From Candidatus Rikenella faecigallinarum (lineage in GTDB: Bacteria > Bacteroidota > Bacteroidia > Bacteroidales > Rikenellaceae), in the NCBI GenBank assembly GCA_019113395.1, contig DXHL01000034.1, forward strand, positions 1-57,150: a stretch of DNA of 57,150 nucleotides, given 5' to 3'. The notes under the pieces were generated by a model, which was given only the letters and a program-made list of their open reading frames with translations, ran no database searches and was not told the DNA's origin. Below, piece by piece: positions 16,947 through 24,775 of this stretch. The translations under genes and the position numbers were made by a program. How positions within the stretch are numbered: position 1 is the stretch's first letter; every line of letters begins with the position of its first letter.

Positions 16947-18413
16947 TTATTCGTTGGTGATGATTTGGAAGTCGGGTTGCATCATGTAGCTTCCGAGGGT
17001 TTCGGTTTCTCCGGCCAGGGCCAGCAGTTGGGCCAGTGTCACGTCGAAGGTATAGGCTGCCGCCAACCGTTCCACCTGGGCTTTGGCGAGGTTCAGCCGC
17101 GCATCGACCACATCCGACGAGGGAGCCATCCCTTCGGCAAAGGCGCGTTGTTTGGCGTTGAGGTACGACTCGGCGAAGGCCACTGAGCTACCCAGGGCAT
17201 GCACCTCAGCCGCGGCACTCTGCAACTGGTTGTAGAGTTTCTCGGTGAGGGTCATCAGGTCGTTTTCGGCCTTGGTCTGCATGATTTCGACGCGTTGGAG
17301 GTCTTTTTTCGCAGCGGCATGTTTGTATTCGCTGCTGAGGCCGTCGAACAGCCGCAGTTTAATCCCTGCGCCAACGACCCATCGCGGAGCCAGTTCGGTC
17401 AGTTGCCAGTCCCACGCATTGACGGCTCCCATGGCCGCCACTTCGGGCAGAAACGAGGCTCGAGCCGCACGAATGCCCTCTTTGGCCAGTCGGCGGGTCA
17501 GTTCGACCTGTTTGAGGATGGGGCTGTTCTCTTTGACTTTTTGTTGGTAGTACTCCAACGGCCGCAGCTCGTCTATCACGAAGAGCGAGGTAATGGGCAG
17601 GTATTCGGCCGTCTGGTTGAGCGAGGCGCAGAGGGCCTGATTGACGGTTCCGATTTGCAGTTCGGCGGCTTTCTGCTCGCCTTGTGCCTGGGCCAGATAC
17701 ATCTCGGCATAGAGTTTCTCGGTGGAGGCAATCATGCCGTTCTCTTCGAGTTTGCGGGCATCGTCCAGGTGTTTCTGCATCCCTTCGGTCACCTGTTGCC
17801 GCACCCGCAGCACATGGCGTGCCAAAGCCAGGCCGTAGTAGCGTTCCACCACCTCGGCAAAAAGGTCGGTTTGTGCCTGGAGGGCCTCCTGACTGCTCTT
17901 TTCGATGTTGATTTTGGCAGCGTTCACGGCTGCGTTAATCCGTCCGCCCATATAGAGCGGTACGGCCACTGTAGCCCCTACGACGGCAAACTGCTGTTTC
18001 TGCAGGGTCAGGCTCAGGTCGAGGCTCTGGACGGCCTGCAGTATCTCGGAGGGTATCGGGAAGGGTAGCGGCAACTGCCCGATTTGTTGCAGGGCGGCAT
18101 CTTTTTCGGCATTCAGGTCAAAGGCTTTGATATCCTCCGACATATAGGTATACGAAGCGTTTACGCCAATTTGGGGCATTCGCAGCCCCCAGGCGGCTTT
18201 GCGTCGGTCGATGGCCGCTTCGTGGGCAATGCGTTCGGCTTCGATAACCGGATTCTGCCGATAGCTCAGGTCGATGGCTTCCTGAAGGGTCAGTACGCGG
18301 CTGGTGTCGTCAGCGGCGGGTGCGGCGAGGCTTTGTGCTGCCGCGGGCCGACAGGGAGCCGACAGCAGCATCAGCGCAGTGGTCAGCAGCAGGGGGGTAC
18401 GTGGTATCTGCAT
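16947..18413 (-). CDS. TolC-family outer-membrane efflux protein
   Basis: 488 aa with a signal peptide (about residues 1-26, TALMLLSAPCRPAAAQ) and the duplicated outer-membrane efflux protein domain: LTLQEAIDLSYRQNPVIEAE opens the first repeat (about 41-60), and the long coiled-coil helices carry KLEENGMIASTEKLYAEMYL and AEGMAPSSDVVDARLNLAKA, the typical turn motifs of the two halves. It forms the outer-membrane and periplasmic tunnel of a tripartite pump. It is the first gene of the operon TolC-HlyD-permease-permease. Upstream, 18414-18593 separates it from the divergent DUF4251-like gene; a near-match -10 (TACCTTG, about 18499-18493) may drive it. Confidence 0.93.
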   Translation of the reverse strand: MQIPRTPLLLTTALMLLSAPCRPAAAQSLAAPAADDTSRVLTLQEAIDLSYRQNPVIEAERIAHEAAIDRRKAAWGLRMPQIGVNASYTYMSEDIKAFDLNAEKDAALQQIGQLPLPFPIPSEILQAVQSLDLSLTLQKQQFAVVGATVAVPLYMGGRINAAVNAAKINIEKSSQEALQAQTDLFAEVVERYYGLALARHVLRVRQQVTEGMQKHLDDARKLEENGMIASTEKLYAEMYLAQAQGEQKAAELQIGTVNQALCASLNQTAEYLPITSLFVIDELRPLEYYQQKVKENSPILKQVELTRRLAKEGIRAARASFLPEVAAMGAVNAWDWQLTELAPRWVVGAGIKLRLFDGLSSEYKHAAAKKDLQRVEIMQTKAENDLMTLTEKLYNQLQSAAAEVHALGSSVAFAESYLNAKQRAFAEGMAPSSDVVDARLNLAKAQVERLAAAYTFDVTLAQLLALAGETETLGSYMMQPDFQIITNE

Positions 18414-18593
18414 GGTGTACGTTTTACGTTCAGTGTGGTTCGGTTGCCCCGGTGTTCATCTCCCGACAGGTCACCACAGGCGGTCGATGACAAGGTATGA
18501 ATTATTCAGCAAATTTGGTGCAATTTTTTGGCACGGATGTTGCATTTGATACAAGAAACAAAAAATTAAGCCAACCTTTTAAAATTTAATACG

Positions 18594-19103
18594 ATGAAAA
18601 AACTCTTTTTATCTGTTTTGATGTTGTCGCTGGCCACTGCGGCCATGGCGCAAAACAACACCTCGAAAGAGGCTCGTGCGGCTCAACGTGCAGCCCGCCA
18701 GGAACAGATGACTCAGCAGCTGACCTCAGCGCTTCAGAACCACAATTTCACCTTCTCGGCATCGCAGGTGAGCACGCCGATTGGTGGAATGCCTCAGACC
18801 CTGAACCAGTGGAACAACTATGTGGAGGTCTATCCGGAATCGATTCAGGTGAGTCTGCCTTATATTACGGGCAGTGTGGATTTGGCTCCGTTGCGGATTG
18901 AGTTCACCACGACTCAGTTTACCTTCTGGGAAGACATGAACAACGGGTCGCAATGGACGGTGGTGTTTCAGACGGAGACCGGAGCCAATGTGAAGTATGT
19001 GTTCCACCTGAATTATGATACGAACAGCGGTTTGGCTACGCTGACGCTGGTCCCGAATTCGGGGAACACGCTGACTTACACGGGTTCGCTGCAAGCCAAT
19101 TAG
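18594..19103 (+). CDS. Secreted DUF4251 family protein
   Basis: 169 aa. Signal peptide MKKLFLSVLMLSLATAAMAQ with cleavage near residue 20, then a charged, Ala/Arg/Gln-rich stretch (NTSKEARAAQRAARQEQMTQ) and one beta-rich domain beginning LTSALQNHNFTFSASQV (about 41-57) and ending TLTYTGSLQAN. This organisation is that of Bacteroidales DUF4251 proteins, of unknown function. It is a more distant relative of the three minus-strand genes at 5780-8369, with the same opening F-F block and closing Y-G-L/I block. It is transcribed alone, divergently from the efflux operon, and ends at the bidirectional terminator 19161-19198. Confidence 0.8.
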   Translation: MKKLFLSVLMLSLATAAMAQNNTSKEARAAQRAARQEQMTQQLTSALQNHNFTFSASQVSTPIGGMPQTLNQWNNYVEVYPESIQVSLPYITGSVDLAPLRIEFTTTQFTFWEDMNNGSQWTVVFQTETGANVKYVFHLNYDTNSGLATLTLVPNSGNTLTYTGSLQAN

Positions 19104-19160
19104 GTTTATCCATCGTTGTCCGTCTGGGAGTTTTCTGCAGAGGCAGCGATAAGGCAAGAA

Positions 19161-19198
19161 AAGAGCGGAGATTGAAACCATATTCAATCTCCGCTCTT
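19161..19198. terminator. Bidirectional terminator between DUF4251 gene and tonB-like gene
   Basis: A perfect 16-bp inverted repeat (arms 19161-19176 and 19183-19198, AAGAGCGGAGATTGAA and its complement, six-base loop) lies between two convergent genes. A short T-rich tail (TTCGTGTTT) follows on the plus strand and the complement of an A-rich stretch on the other. Confidence 0.8.
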
Positions 19199-19266
19199 CG
19201 TGTTTATCATTCTCCCGGGGAATTACGACCCCGCAGAGAGATTGCGCTTTTCGTTTGCTATCGGAA

Positions 19267-19965
19267 CTATTCCAGCACGAAGTTAATCGGCACCTGTACA
19301 TACACACGTACCGGTTTCCCACGGTTAGCTCCCGGGCTCCATTTGGGCGAACTTTTCACCACACGCATAGCCTCTTCGTCGAGGAATTTGTCCACGCCGC
19401 GCAGAATCGTCACATGGCTAATCGAGCCGTCACGTTCGACCACGAACTGTACGATTACTTTCCCCTGCGAGCCGTTATCGGCAGCGGCAGCCGGATAAAC
19501 GATATGTTTCCCGCACCATTGCGCGAAGGCATTGATATCGCCGCCTTGGAACGAAGGCATGGTTTCAGCGATAATCACGGGTTCTTCCTCTTCGACTTCA
19601 CCTTCGCCGGTATAGGTCCCCCCGAACTGGGTTACGTCCACGGCCAGGTCGGTGGTCACGTCAAGGTCGAGGATGTTCATGGTTTGTTCGATTTTGGCAT
19701 CGTTTTTCACGACGTTAAGCAGGTCGGAGAGCACTACGGCCTGGGTTTTCATCGGTGCCGGCGGGCGTTTGTCTTCCTGAACGGTCACTTCGGTCATTTC
19801 GGTTTCGACCACCACGGGGGTCTGTTCCACGATTTCGACAACCCGTTCCTTTTGGCTCCAGCTGAACATACCGATGCAGGCAGCCAAAGCCACAATAATA
19901 CCGATTTCGAGGAAAATGCTGCGTTTGTTTTCCAAATCGGCCTTGGGCGATTTTTTGAGTTCCAT
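19267..19965 (-). CDS. TonB-family energy transducer
   Basis: 232 aa. A short cytoplasmic N-terminus, one transmembrane helix (FLEIGIIVALAACIGMFSW, about 18-36), a periplasmic linker that is acidic and only slightly proline-rich (RPPAPMKTQ), and a C-terminal TonB domain (about 140-232) with MPSFQGGDINAFAQW, GKVIVQFVVERDGSISHVTI and SPKWSPGANRGKPVRVYVQV. TonB couples the proton motive force via ExbB/ExbD to outer-membrane receptors. ExbB and ExbD are not adjacent. A receptor gene lies 2.4 kb away on the other strand, but a specific pairing is speculative. A promoter with both boxes lies at 20053-20023. The P-x-F-x-G-G-D start of the domain is typical of Bacteroidetes TonB proteins. Confidence 0.93.
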   Translation of the reverse strand: MELKKSPKADLENKRSIFLEIGIIVALAACIGMFSWSQKERVVEIVEQTPVVVETEMTEVTVQEDKRPPAPMKTQAVVLSDLLNVVKNDAKIEQTMNILDLDVTTDLAVDVTQFGGTYTGEGEVEEEEPVIIAETMPSFQGGDINAFAQWCGKHIVYPAAAADNGSQGKVIVQFVVERDGSISHVTILRGVDKFLDEEAMRVVKSSPKWSPGANRGKPVRVYVQVPINFVLE

Positions 19966-20022
19966 ATGGTTAGTAGTAGAATTAAATGCGTTATCTTTGA
20001 ATCAAGACATGGATTATCGTCA

Positions 20023-20053
20023 CAAAGCTATGCGTTTTATTTGGAAAATGCAA
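20023..20053 (-). promoter_or_regulatory. Bacteroidetes-type promoter for the tonB-like gene
   Basis: Minus-strand TTG (20053-20051), a 20-base spacer, and TAGCTTTG (20030-20023), a full -10 match, lie about 58 bases upstream of the ATG at 19965. Confidence 0.55.
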
Positions 20054-20072
20054 CACTGTGCAGGCGCAGATG

Positions 20073-20102
20073 TTTGTGATATAAAAAAAATACCTATATT
20101 TG
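20073..20102 (+). promoter_or_regulatory. Bacteroidetes-type promoter for tRNA-Ala
   Basis: TTTG (20073-20076), an 18-base A-rich spacer, then TATATTTG (20095-20102). The predicted start is only a few bases ahead of the tRNA at 20113. Confidence 0.65.
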
Positions 20103-20112
20103 CACCGTGAAC

Positions 20113-20186
<74 letters not shown>

Positions 20187-20190
20187 CGCG

Positions 20191-20226
20191 AGGCTGCTTT
20201 ACGATGGTGTAAGGCAGCCTTTTTTG
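20191..20226 (+). terminator. Intrinsic terminator of tRNA-Ala
   Basis: Arms 20191-20202 (AGGCTGCTTTAC) and 20209-20220 pair over 12 positions with one G-U, followed immediately by a T run (to 20226). Confidence 0.8.
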
Positions 20227-20290
20227 TTGGGGCGCAGTGAACGCGACAGCGAGCGTTGGGGAGGCGGCCCGTTATGAACGATGGAACGTT

Positions 20291-21325
20291 ATGCAGAAGC
20301 ACAGTTACGAAAATCATTGGCTGACGGGACTCTCGCTCAATGAGTTGAAGCGGGTGGCCGAGGAGATGGGACTCAAGTCGTTTGCGGCCCGGCAAATGGC
20401 CGACTGGCTCTATCGCAAACGGGTGGCGGAGCTCTCGGCCATGACCAACCTGTCGTTGTCGGCGCGCGAGCGGATGCGGGAGGCCGGCTACGAGGTGGGG
20501 CGTATCGCCCACTGCGAGGTGCAGGTGTCGGTAGACGGCACCAAAAAGTACCTCTTCCCGACCCTCGAGGGAGAGTATATCGAATCGGTGTATATTCCGG
20601 ACGGGGAGCGGGCAACGCTTTGCGTATCGTCGCAGGCGGGGTGTCGTATGGGGTGCCGTTTTTGCATGACGGGACGTCAGGGCTTTCAGCATAACCTGAC
20701 GGCGGGTGAAATCCTGAATCAGATACTGTCCATTCCGGAGTCGGAACAACTCACCAATCTGGTTTTTATGGGCATGGGCGAACCGATGGATAATCTGGAT
20801 GCTCTTTTGCGGGCCGTGGAGGTGCTGACGGCTGAGTGGGGGTTGGGGTGGAGTCCCACGCGTATCACGGTCTCGACCGTCGGGGTGATTCCGGCCATGA
20901 AACGCCTCTTGACGGAGTCCCGAGTGCATCTGGCCGTCAGTCTGCACAATCCGTTCGGGGAGGAGCGACGCACGATGATGCCTGTCGAAAACCGCTACCC
21001 GATTCGGGAGGTGATAGCGGCGTTGCGGGAGTTTGATTTTGCGCATCAGCGGCGATTGAGTTTTGAGTATATTGTGTTCGAGGGGTTGAATGACACGCCG
21101 CGTCATGTCGAGGGGTTGGTTCGTCTGTTGAGGGGGTTGCCGTGCCGCATCAACCTGATACGTTTTCACACCATTCCGAATTCTCCGTTTCGGGGAGCTT
21201 CCGAGGAGCGTATGCGCTGGATGAATCGCTCGCTGAACGAGGCGGGTATCCTGACCACGACACGTTCGTCGCGGGGCGAGGATATTTTTGCAGCCTGCGG
21301 GTTGCTTTCGACGGCTCGGCAGTAG
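20291..21325 (+). CDS. rlmN: 23S rRNA (adenine-2503-C2) methyltransferase RlmN
   Basis: 344 aa from the ATG at 20291 (a GTG at 20237 would add 18 residues unlike the family). RlmN is a radical-SAM enzyme that methylates C2 of A2503 in 23S rRNA and of A37 in some tRNAs. The N-terminal accessory domain has LKSFAARQMADWLYRKRV; the radical SAM cluster motif is CRMGCRFCMTGR (CxxxCxxC, about 117-128); MGMGEPMDNLDAL is the SAM-binding GEP motif; the C-terminus has RGEDIFAACGLL with the second catalytic cysteine. It follows the tRNA-Ala unit but has no clear promoter of its own. It is followed by the 1-kb hairpin-module region. Confidence 0.96.
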   Translation: MQKHSYENHWLTGLSLNELKRVAEEMGLKSFAARQMADWLYRKRVAELSAMTNLSLSARERMREAGYEVGRIAHCEVQVSVDGTKKYLFPTLEGEYIESVYIPDGERATLCVSSQAGCRMGCRFCMTGRQGFQHNLTAGEILNQILSIPESEQLTNLVFMGMGEPMDNLDALLRAVEVLTAEWGLGWSPTRITVSTVGVIPAMKRLLTESRVHLAVSLHNPFGEERRTMMPVENRYPIREVIAALREFDFAHQRRLSFEYIVFEGLNDTPRHVEGLVRLLRGLPCRINLIRFHTIPNSPFRGASEERMRWMNRSLNEAGILTTTRSSRGEDIFAACGLLSTARQ

Positions 21326-21366
21326 GGTGCTGACCGAGATTTCAATCTGTTCATACTTCAGCCCAC

Positions 21367-21397
21367 CTTAATCATTGTGCCTGACACGAGTTGGTTC
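21367..21397 (+). repeat. Left 31-bp direct repeat bounding module region 1
   Basis: Matches 22198-22228 at 29 of 31 positions. The repeat begins CTTAATCATTGTGC and ends GGTTC; the two differences are both T to C. Confidence 0.85.
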
Positions 21398-22197
21398 GAT
21401 TGCTAGCGGCCCCGGATTGCTGGGGCAATCCGTCAGGCGTGCGCCCAGCGGCATCAGGTCGAAGCCGGCGGGGATTGCTCCGCAAGGAGCAGGCCTCCGC
21501 TCCGGGCGGCTTCGGCCTGCACGACTTCTTACGAAGTCGCATTCTACTGGCAAACACGGTTCGCCTCGAATCGCAGCCTGCGAAATATGGGGTAAACACA
21601 AATCGGTTCGTGTGCCGAGCGGCACCAGGCCGCAGCCTGCGGAGTTTAGAGTGAAGACCGCTCGGCTGGGGTGCCTACGCTATAGTCTCAAACCTAGTCG
21701 GAGCAAACTCCCTTTGTCAGGCCGGAACCACCCCCGGTGGAGGCCTGGTGCCGCTGGGCACCCCAGCCGAGCAGCCTCTACCCTAAAACCCACCGGTTCC
21801 GACCTGAGAACACTTTGTGGCTTGTTACGACTCGGCTCGAGTCTCTGCGCCTCGCAGCCAGCGAAGGGGACGGCATCAGGCCGCCGCATATTCGTCGAGC
21901 AAACTCTCTGTCGGTGTGCCCGTGGCACCTGCGGGCTGACGGTTTCTTTTGAAACCGCATCGGCTCGAACCATCAATCTCTACCCTTTTCGACCTTGCGC
22001 CCACCCCCCGAAGCGGCAGAGCCGCTTGGGCGTATTTTACAAAACCGCTGCGGTGAGGACAATCATTGCTGCCTCTTTTGGTCGGCGCCGCCCCCCGACG
22101 GCTGTAAGCCGTCCGGCGCCTGACTGATGGATTGCCAAAGGCAATCCGAATTTTCCCGGATGCTCTCGGCTGGGTACTCCAGCCGAGCAGTCCATAT

Positions 22198-22228
22198 CTT
22201 AATCATTGTGCCCGACACGAGTCGGTTC
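22198..22228 (+). repeat. Right 31-bp direct repeat bounding module region 1
   Basis: Second copy, 831 bases downstream of the first and in the same orientation. A shorter relative (CACGTGTCGGTTCAA) occurs on the minus strand of region 2 near 33049-33063. Confidence 0.85.
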
Positions 22229-22365
22229 AAATACAAAATGGTATCGGGTTGCTCCTGCAAGCCATCTGTCGTGTGTCGGGCTGGGACAAACAAATCACTA
22301 CATATAGCGATTGTCAGCGCTGGGTGAAACCCGTTTCTTTGCACCCGTAACCCACATAGAATGCC

Positions 22366-24732
22366 ATGAAACGATTTTACACGGTGATTTTTTCCCTGGC
22401 AATAGCTGCTACGGCAACGGCTGCTCCGAAAGGTTCGTCTGCTCCTGACGGGAGAGCGGTCGAGTTGGACTCGATACGCACAGTCGAAACCGATGAAGTG
22501 GTGATACGTTCTTCGGCCAAAGAGACCGACAACCTGTGGAGCGTACCGGCCGCTACGTCGCTTATTACGCCTGCCAAAATCAACAATCGCCAAATTGAAT
22601 CGGTCAAGGACCTGAGTGCCTTTGTGCCGAACCTGTTTATTCCGGATTACGGCTCGAAGATGACTACTCCGATATATCTGCGTGGGGTGGGTGCCCGCAG
22701 CAGCGGACAGAGTGTGGCCATGTATGTGGACAACATCCCGTACATGGACAAGTCGACCTTCGATTTTGAGTTTATGGACATCCAGCGCATTGAAGTGTTG
22801 CGCGGGCCGCAGGGGACGCTTTACGGGCGGAACGCCATGGGGGGGATTATCAACGTGTATACCCTTTCGGCATTTGATTATCAGGGGCACAAACTCTCCG
22901 TTGGCGGCGGAAACTACGGAAACTGGAACGTCAAGATATCGAAACTCTCCAAGTTGCACGAAAACGTAGGGCTGACCGTAGGGGCCTATTATGAACGCGA
23001 GGGGGGATATTTTACAAATGCGTATACCGGGAAGAAAGTCGATGGAGGTCAGTCGGCCGGCGGCCGGCTTAAGTTGGAGTGGCGCATCAATCCGCGTCTG
23101 ACGGCCATGCTGGCTTCGAGTTTCGATTTTACGGACCAGGGGGCCTTTGCTTACGGACTTTACGACAAGGCAACGGGCCTGACACAGGACGTAGACTACA
23201 ACGACCGGGGAAGTTATATGCGTCGGATGAGTAATAACTCGCTGCGGTTCGAGTACCGCACCGATAAGATACTGCTCACCTCGAACACCGGTTACCAGTG
23301 GTTGGACGACGACATGTGGATGGACCAGGACTTTACGTCTGCCAGCATCTTTACCATCAATCAGCGGCAGCGCCAGCACTCCGTGAATCAGGAGATTACG
23401 GTGCGTTCGGTGAAGGAGCAGAACTACCAGTGGTCCGTGGGTGCGTTCGGGTTTTACAACAACCTTACGACCGATGGCGATGTACTCTTCAAGCAGGACG
23501 GTATTCAGGGCATTTTACAGCCCGTGTTCGACAACATTCAGATGCCGATAGCCCTGACCATTCTCAACGACGAGATACCCAATCCGGGGACCTATCGCAC
23601 GCCGGCTGTCGGGGCGGCGCTGTTCCATCAGTCTACGTTCAACAACCTGTTGACCGAAGGGTTGTCACTGACTTTGGGTTTGCGGTTGGATTACGAAAAG
23701 CAGTACCTGAAATACAACACCTCGATGGGGATGACCCTGCTGGCACAGAACAAACCGGGCGGCATTCCGATGTTGCCCCCGTCGGGCATCGAGATGCCCA
23801 TCGAAAAAACACTGACCGGTAGCGATAACCAGCAGTTTTTGCAGTATCTTCCGAAAATTTCGTTGAAATACGAGTGCACGCCGCAGGTGATGACCTATGT
23901 GACGGTGGCCAAGGGCTATAAGGCCGGGGGGTACAACATTCAGATGTTTTCGGAGGTGATGCAGGACAGCCTGAAGGCCTCCCGTCCGTCGATGGGCGGC
24001 GGGAGTACGGGCGGACGGCCGTCGGGGTCCGTTACGAAAGCCGAGGCGGCCGGTGATGAGGGTAACATCCGCAAAGCCCTGGCCTATAAGCCCGAACAGA
24101 CCTGGAACTATGAAGTAGGGACGCGCGGTACGTTTTGGGACGGCCGTTTGGATGCCGAGTTGGCGCTGTTCTGGATGGACATCAAGGATGTGCAGCTGAC
24201 CCAGTTTGTGGACGGGGGCAGCGGGCGTATTCTGACCAATGCGGGTCGGGGAGAGAGCTACGGGGTGGAAGCTTCCGTGGGGATTCGGCCTGTGCTGGGG
24301 TTAAGCATCGACCTCAATTACGGTTTCACGCACGCTACCTTCCGTGACTACAACGGGGGTACCGACAGCGACGGCACGACTCTCGACTATTCGGGCAAGT
24401 TCATTCCCTACGTTCCGCAGCACACCTTTTCGGTCGGAGCGGCCTATTCGTGGAGTCCGGCCAACTGCTGGCTGAATCAGTTGGTGTTTGCAGCGCAGTA
24501 CACGGGTGCGGGACGCATCTATTGGAACGAAGCGAACGACGTTCAGCAACCCTTCTACGGGTTGCTGAACGCCAAAGTGACCCTGCGCCACGAATTTATT
24601 CGGCTGGAGTTGTGGGCGCGGAACATCCTGAACACGAAGTACGGAGCCTTCTATTTCGAGTCGTTCGGCAATTCGTTCATTCAGCGGGGCAAGCCCTTTA
24701 CGTGCGGAGCGAACCTGGTATTTGCCTTTTAG
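22366..24732 (+). CDS. TonB-dependent outer-membrane receptor
   Basis: 788 aa with a signal peptide (about 1-19). The plug domain (about 55-165) shows VKDLSAFVPNLFIPDYG, IYLRGVGARSSGQSVAMYVD and the family-typical IEVLRGPQGTLYGRNAMGG; the rest is a 22-strand barrel ending FTCGANLVFAF with the terminal aromatic residue. It takes up a scarce nutrient through TonB. It lacks the SusC-type N-terminal carboxypeptidase-like domain and has no SusD partner, so polysaccharide uptake is unlikely; siderophore, heme or cobalamin-like ligands are more plausible (inference). An extracellular-loop insertion of low complexity (RPSMGGGSTGGRPSG) lies near residue 545. The -10 variant TTTCTTTG at 22334-22341 is about 25 bases upstream. 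A flavodoxin gene converges on it. Confidence 0.94.
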   Translation: MKRFYTVIFSLAIAATATAAPKGSSAPDGRAVELDSIRTVETDEVVIRSSAKETDNLWSVPAATSLITPAKINNRQIESVKDLSAFVPNLFIPDYGSKMTTPIYLRGVGARSSGQSVAMYVDNIPYMDKSTFDFEFMDIQRIEVLRGPQGTLYGRNAMGGIINVYTLSAFDYQGHKLSVGGGNYGNWNVKISKLSKLHENVGLTVGAYYEREGGYFTNAYTGKKVDGGQSAGGRLKLEWRINPRLTAMLASSFDFTDQGAFAYGLYDKATGLTQDVDYNDRGSYMRRMSNNSLRFEYRTDKILLTSNTGYQWLDDDMWMDQDFTSASIFTINQRQRQHSVNQEITVRSVKEQNYQWSVGAFGFYNNLTTDGDVLFKQDGIQGILQPVFDNIQMPIALTILNDEIPNPGTYRTPAVGAALFHQSTFNNLLTEGLSLTLGLRLDYEKQYLKYNTSMGMTLLAQNKPGGIPMLPPSGIEMPIEKTLTGSDNQQFLQYLPKISLKYECTPQVMTYVTVAKGYKAGGYNIQMFSEVMQDSLKASRPSMGGGSTGGRPSGSVTKAEAAGDEGNIRKALAYKPEQTWNYEVGTRGTFWDGRLDAELALFWMDIKDVQLTQFVDGGSGRILTNAGRGESYGVEASVGIRPVLGLSIDLNYGFTHATFRDYNGGTDSDGTTLDYSGKFIPYVPQHTFSVGAAYSWSPANCWLNQLVFAAQYTGAGRIYWNEANDVQQPFYGLLNAKVTLRHEFIRLELWARNILNTKYGAFYFESFGNSFIQRGKPFTCGANLVFAF

Positions 24733-24775
24733 ACAGGGAGGCGGTGCTGAGGGCGTATTTTATTCCCCAATGCTG

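Larger units (their letters stand above)
21367..22228. repeat. Gene-free mosaic of hairpin modules, copy region 1
   Basis: Between rlmN and the TonB receptor, 21326-22365 has no credible gene. It is packed with short perfect hairpins of 6-9 bp and 3-5 base loops: 21414-21431 (GGATTGC/GCAATCC), 21476-21491 (TGCTCC/GGAGCA), 21522-21539 (CGACTTC/GAAGTCG), 21940-21957 (CGGTTTC/GAAACCG), 22011-22027 (AAGCGGC/GCCGCTT), 22097-22113 (GACGGCT/AGCCGTC), 22129-22147 (GGATTGCC/GGCAATCC) and 22165-22187 (CTCGGCTGG/CCAGCCGAG). Several modules recur in region 2 (about 32625-33360) in the same or opposite orientation. The region is bounded by a 31-base direct repeat. No transposase gene is nearby. Confidence 0.75.

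Noticed and set aside
21375-22127. 250-codon frame across module region 1, and other frames on both strands there
   Set aside because: Frames stay open by GC richness; the translation has no family resemblance, and homologous modules in region 2 break the frame and are inverted.
22366-24732. Polysaccharide utilisation locus around the TonB receptor
   Set aside because: There is no SusD, no glycoside hydrolase and no regulator next to it, and the receptor lacks the SusC-type N-terminal domain.
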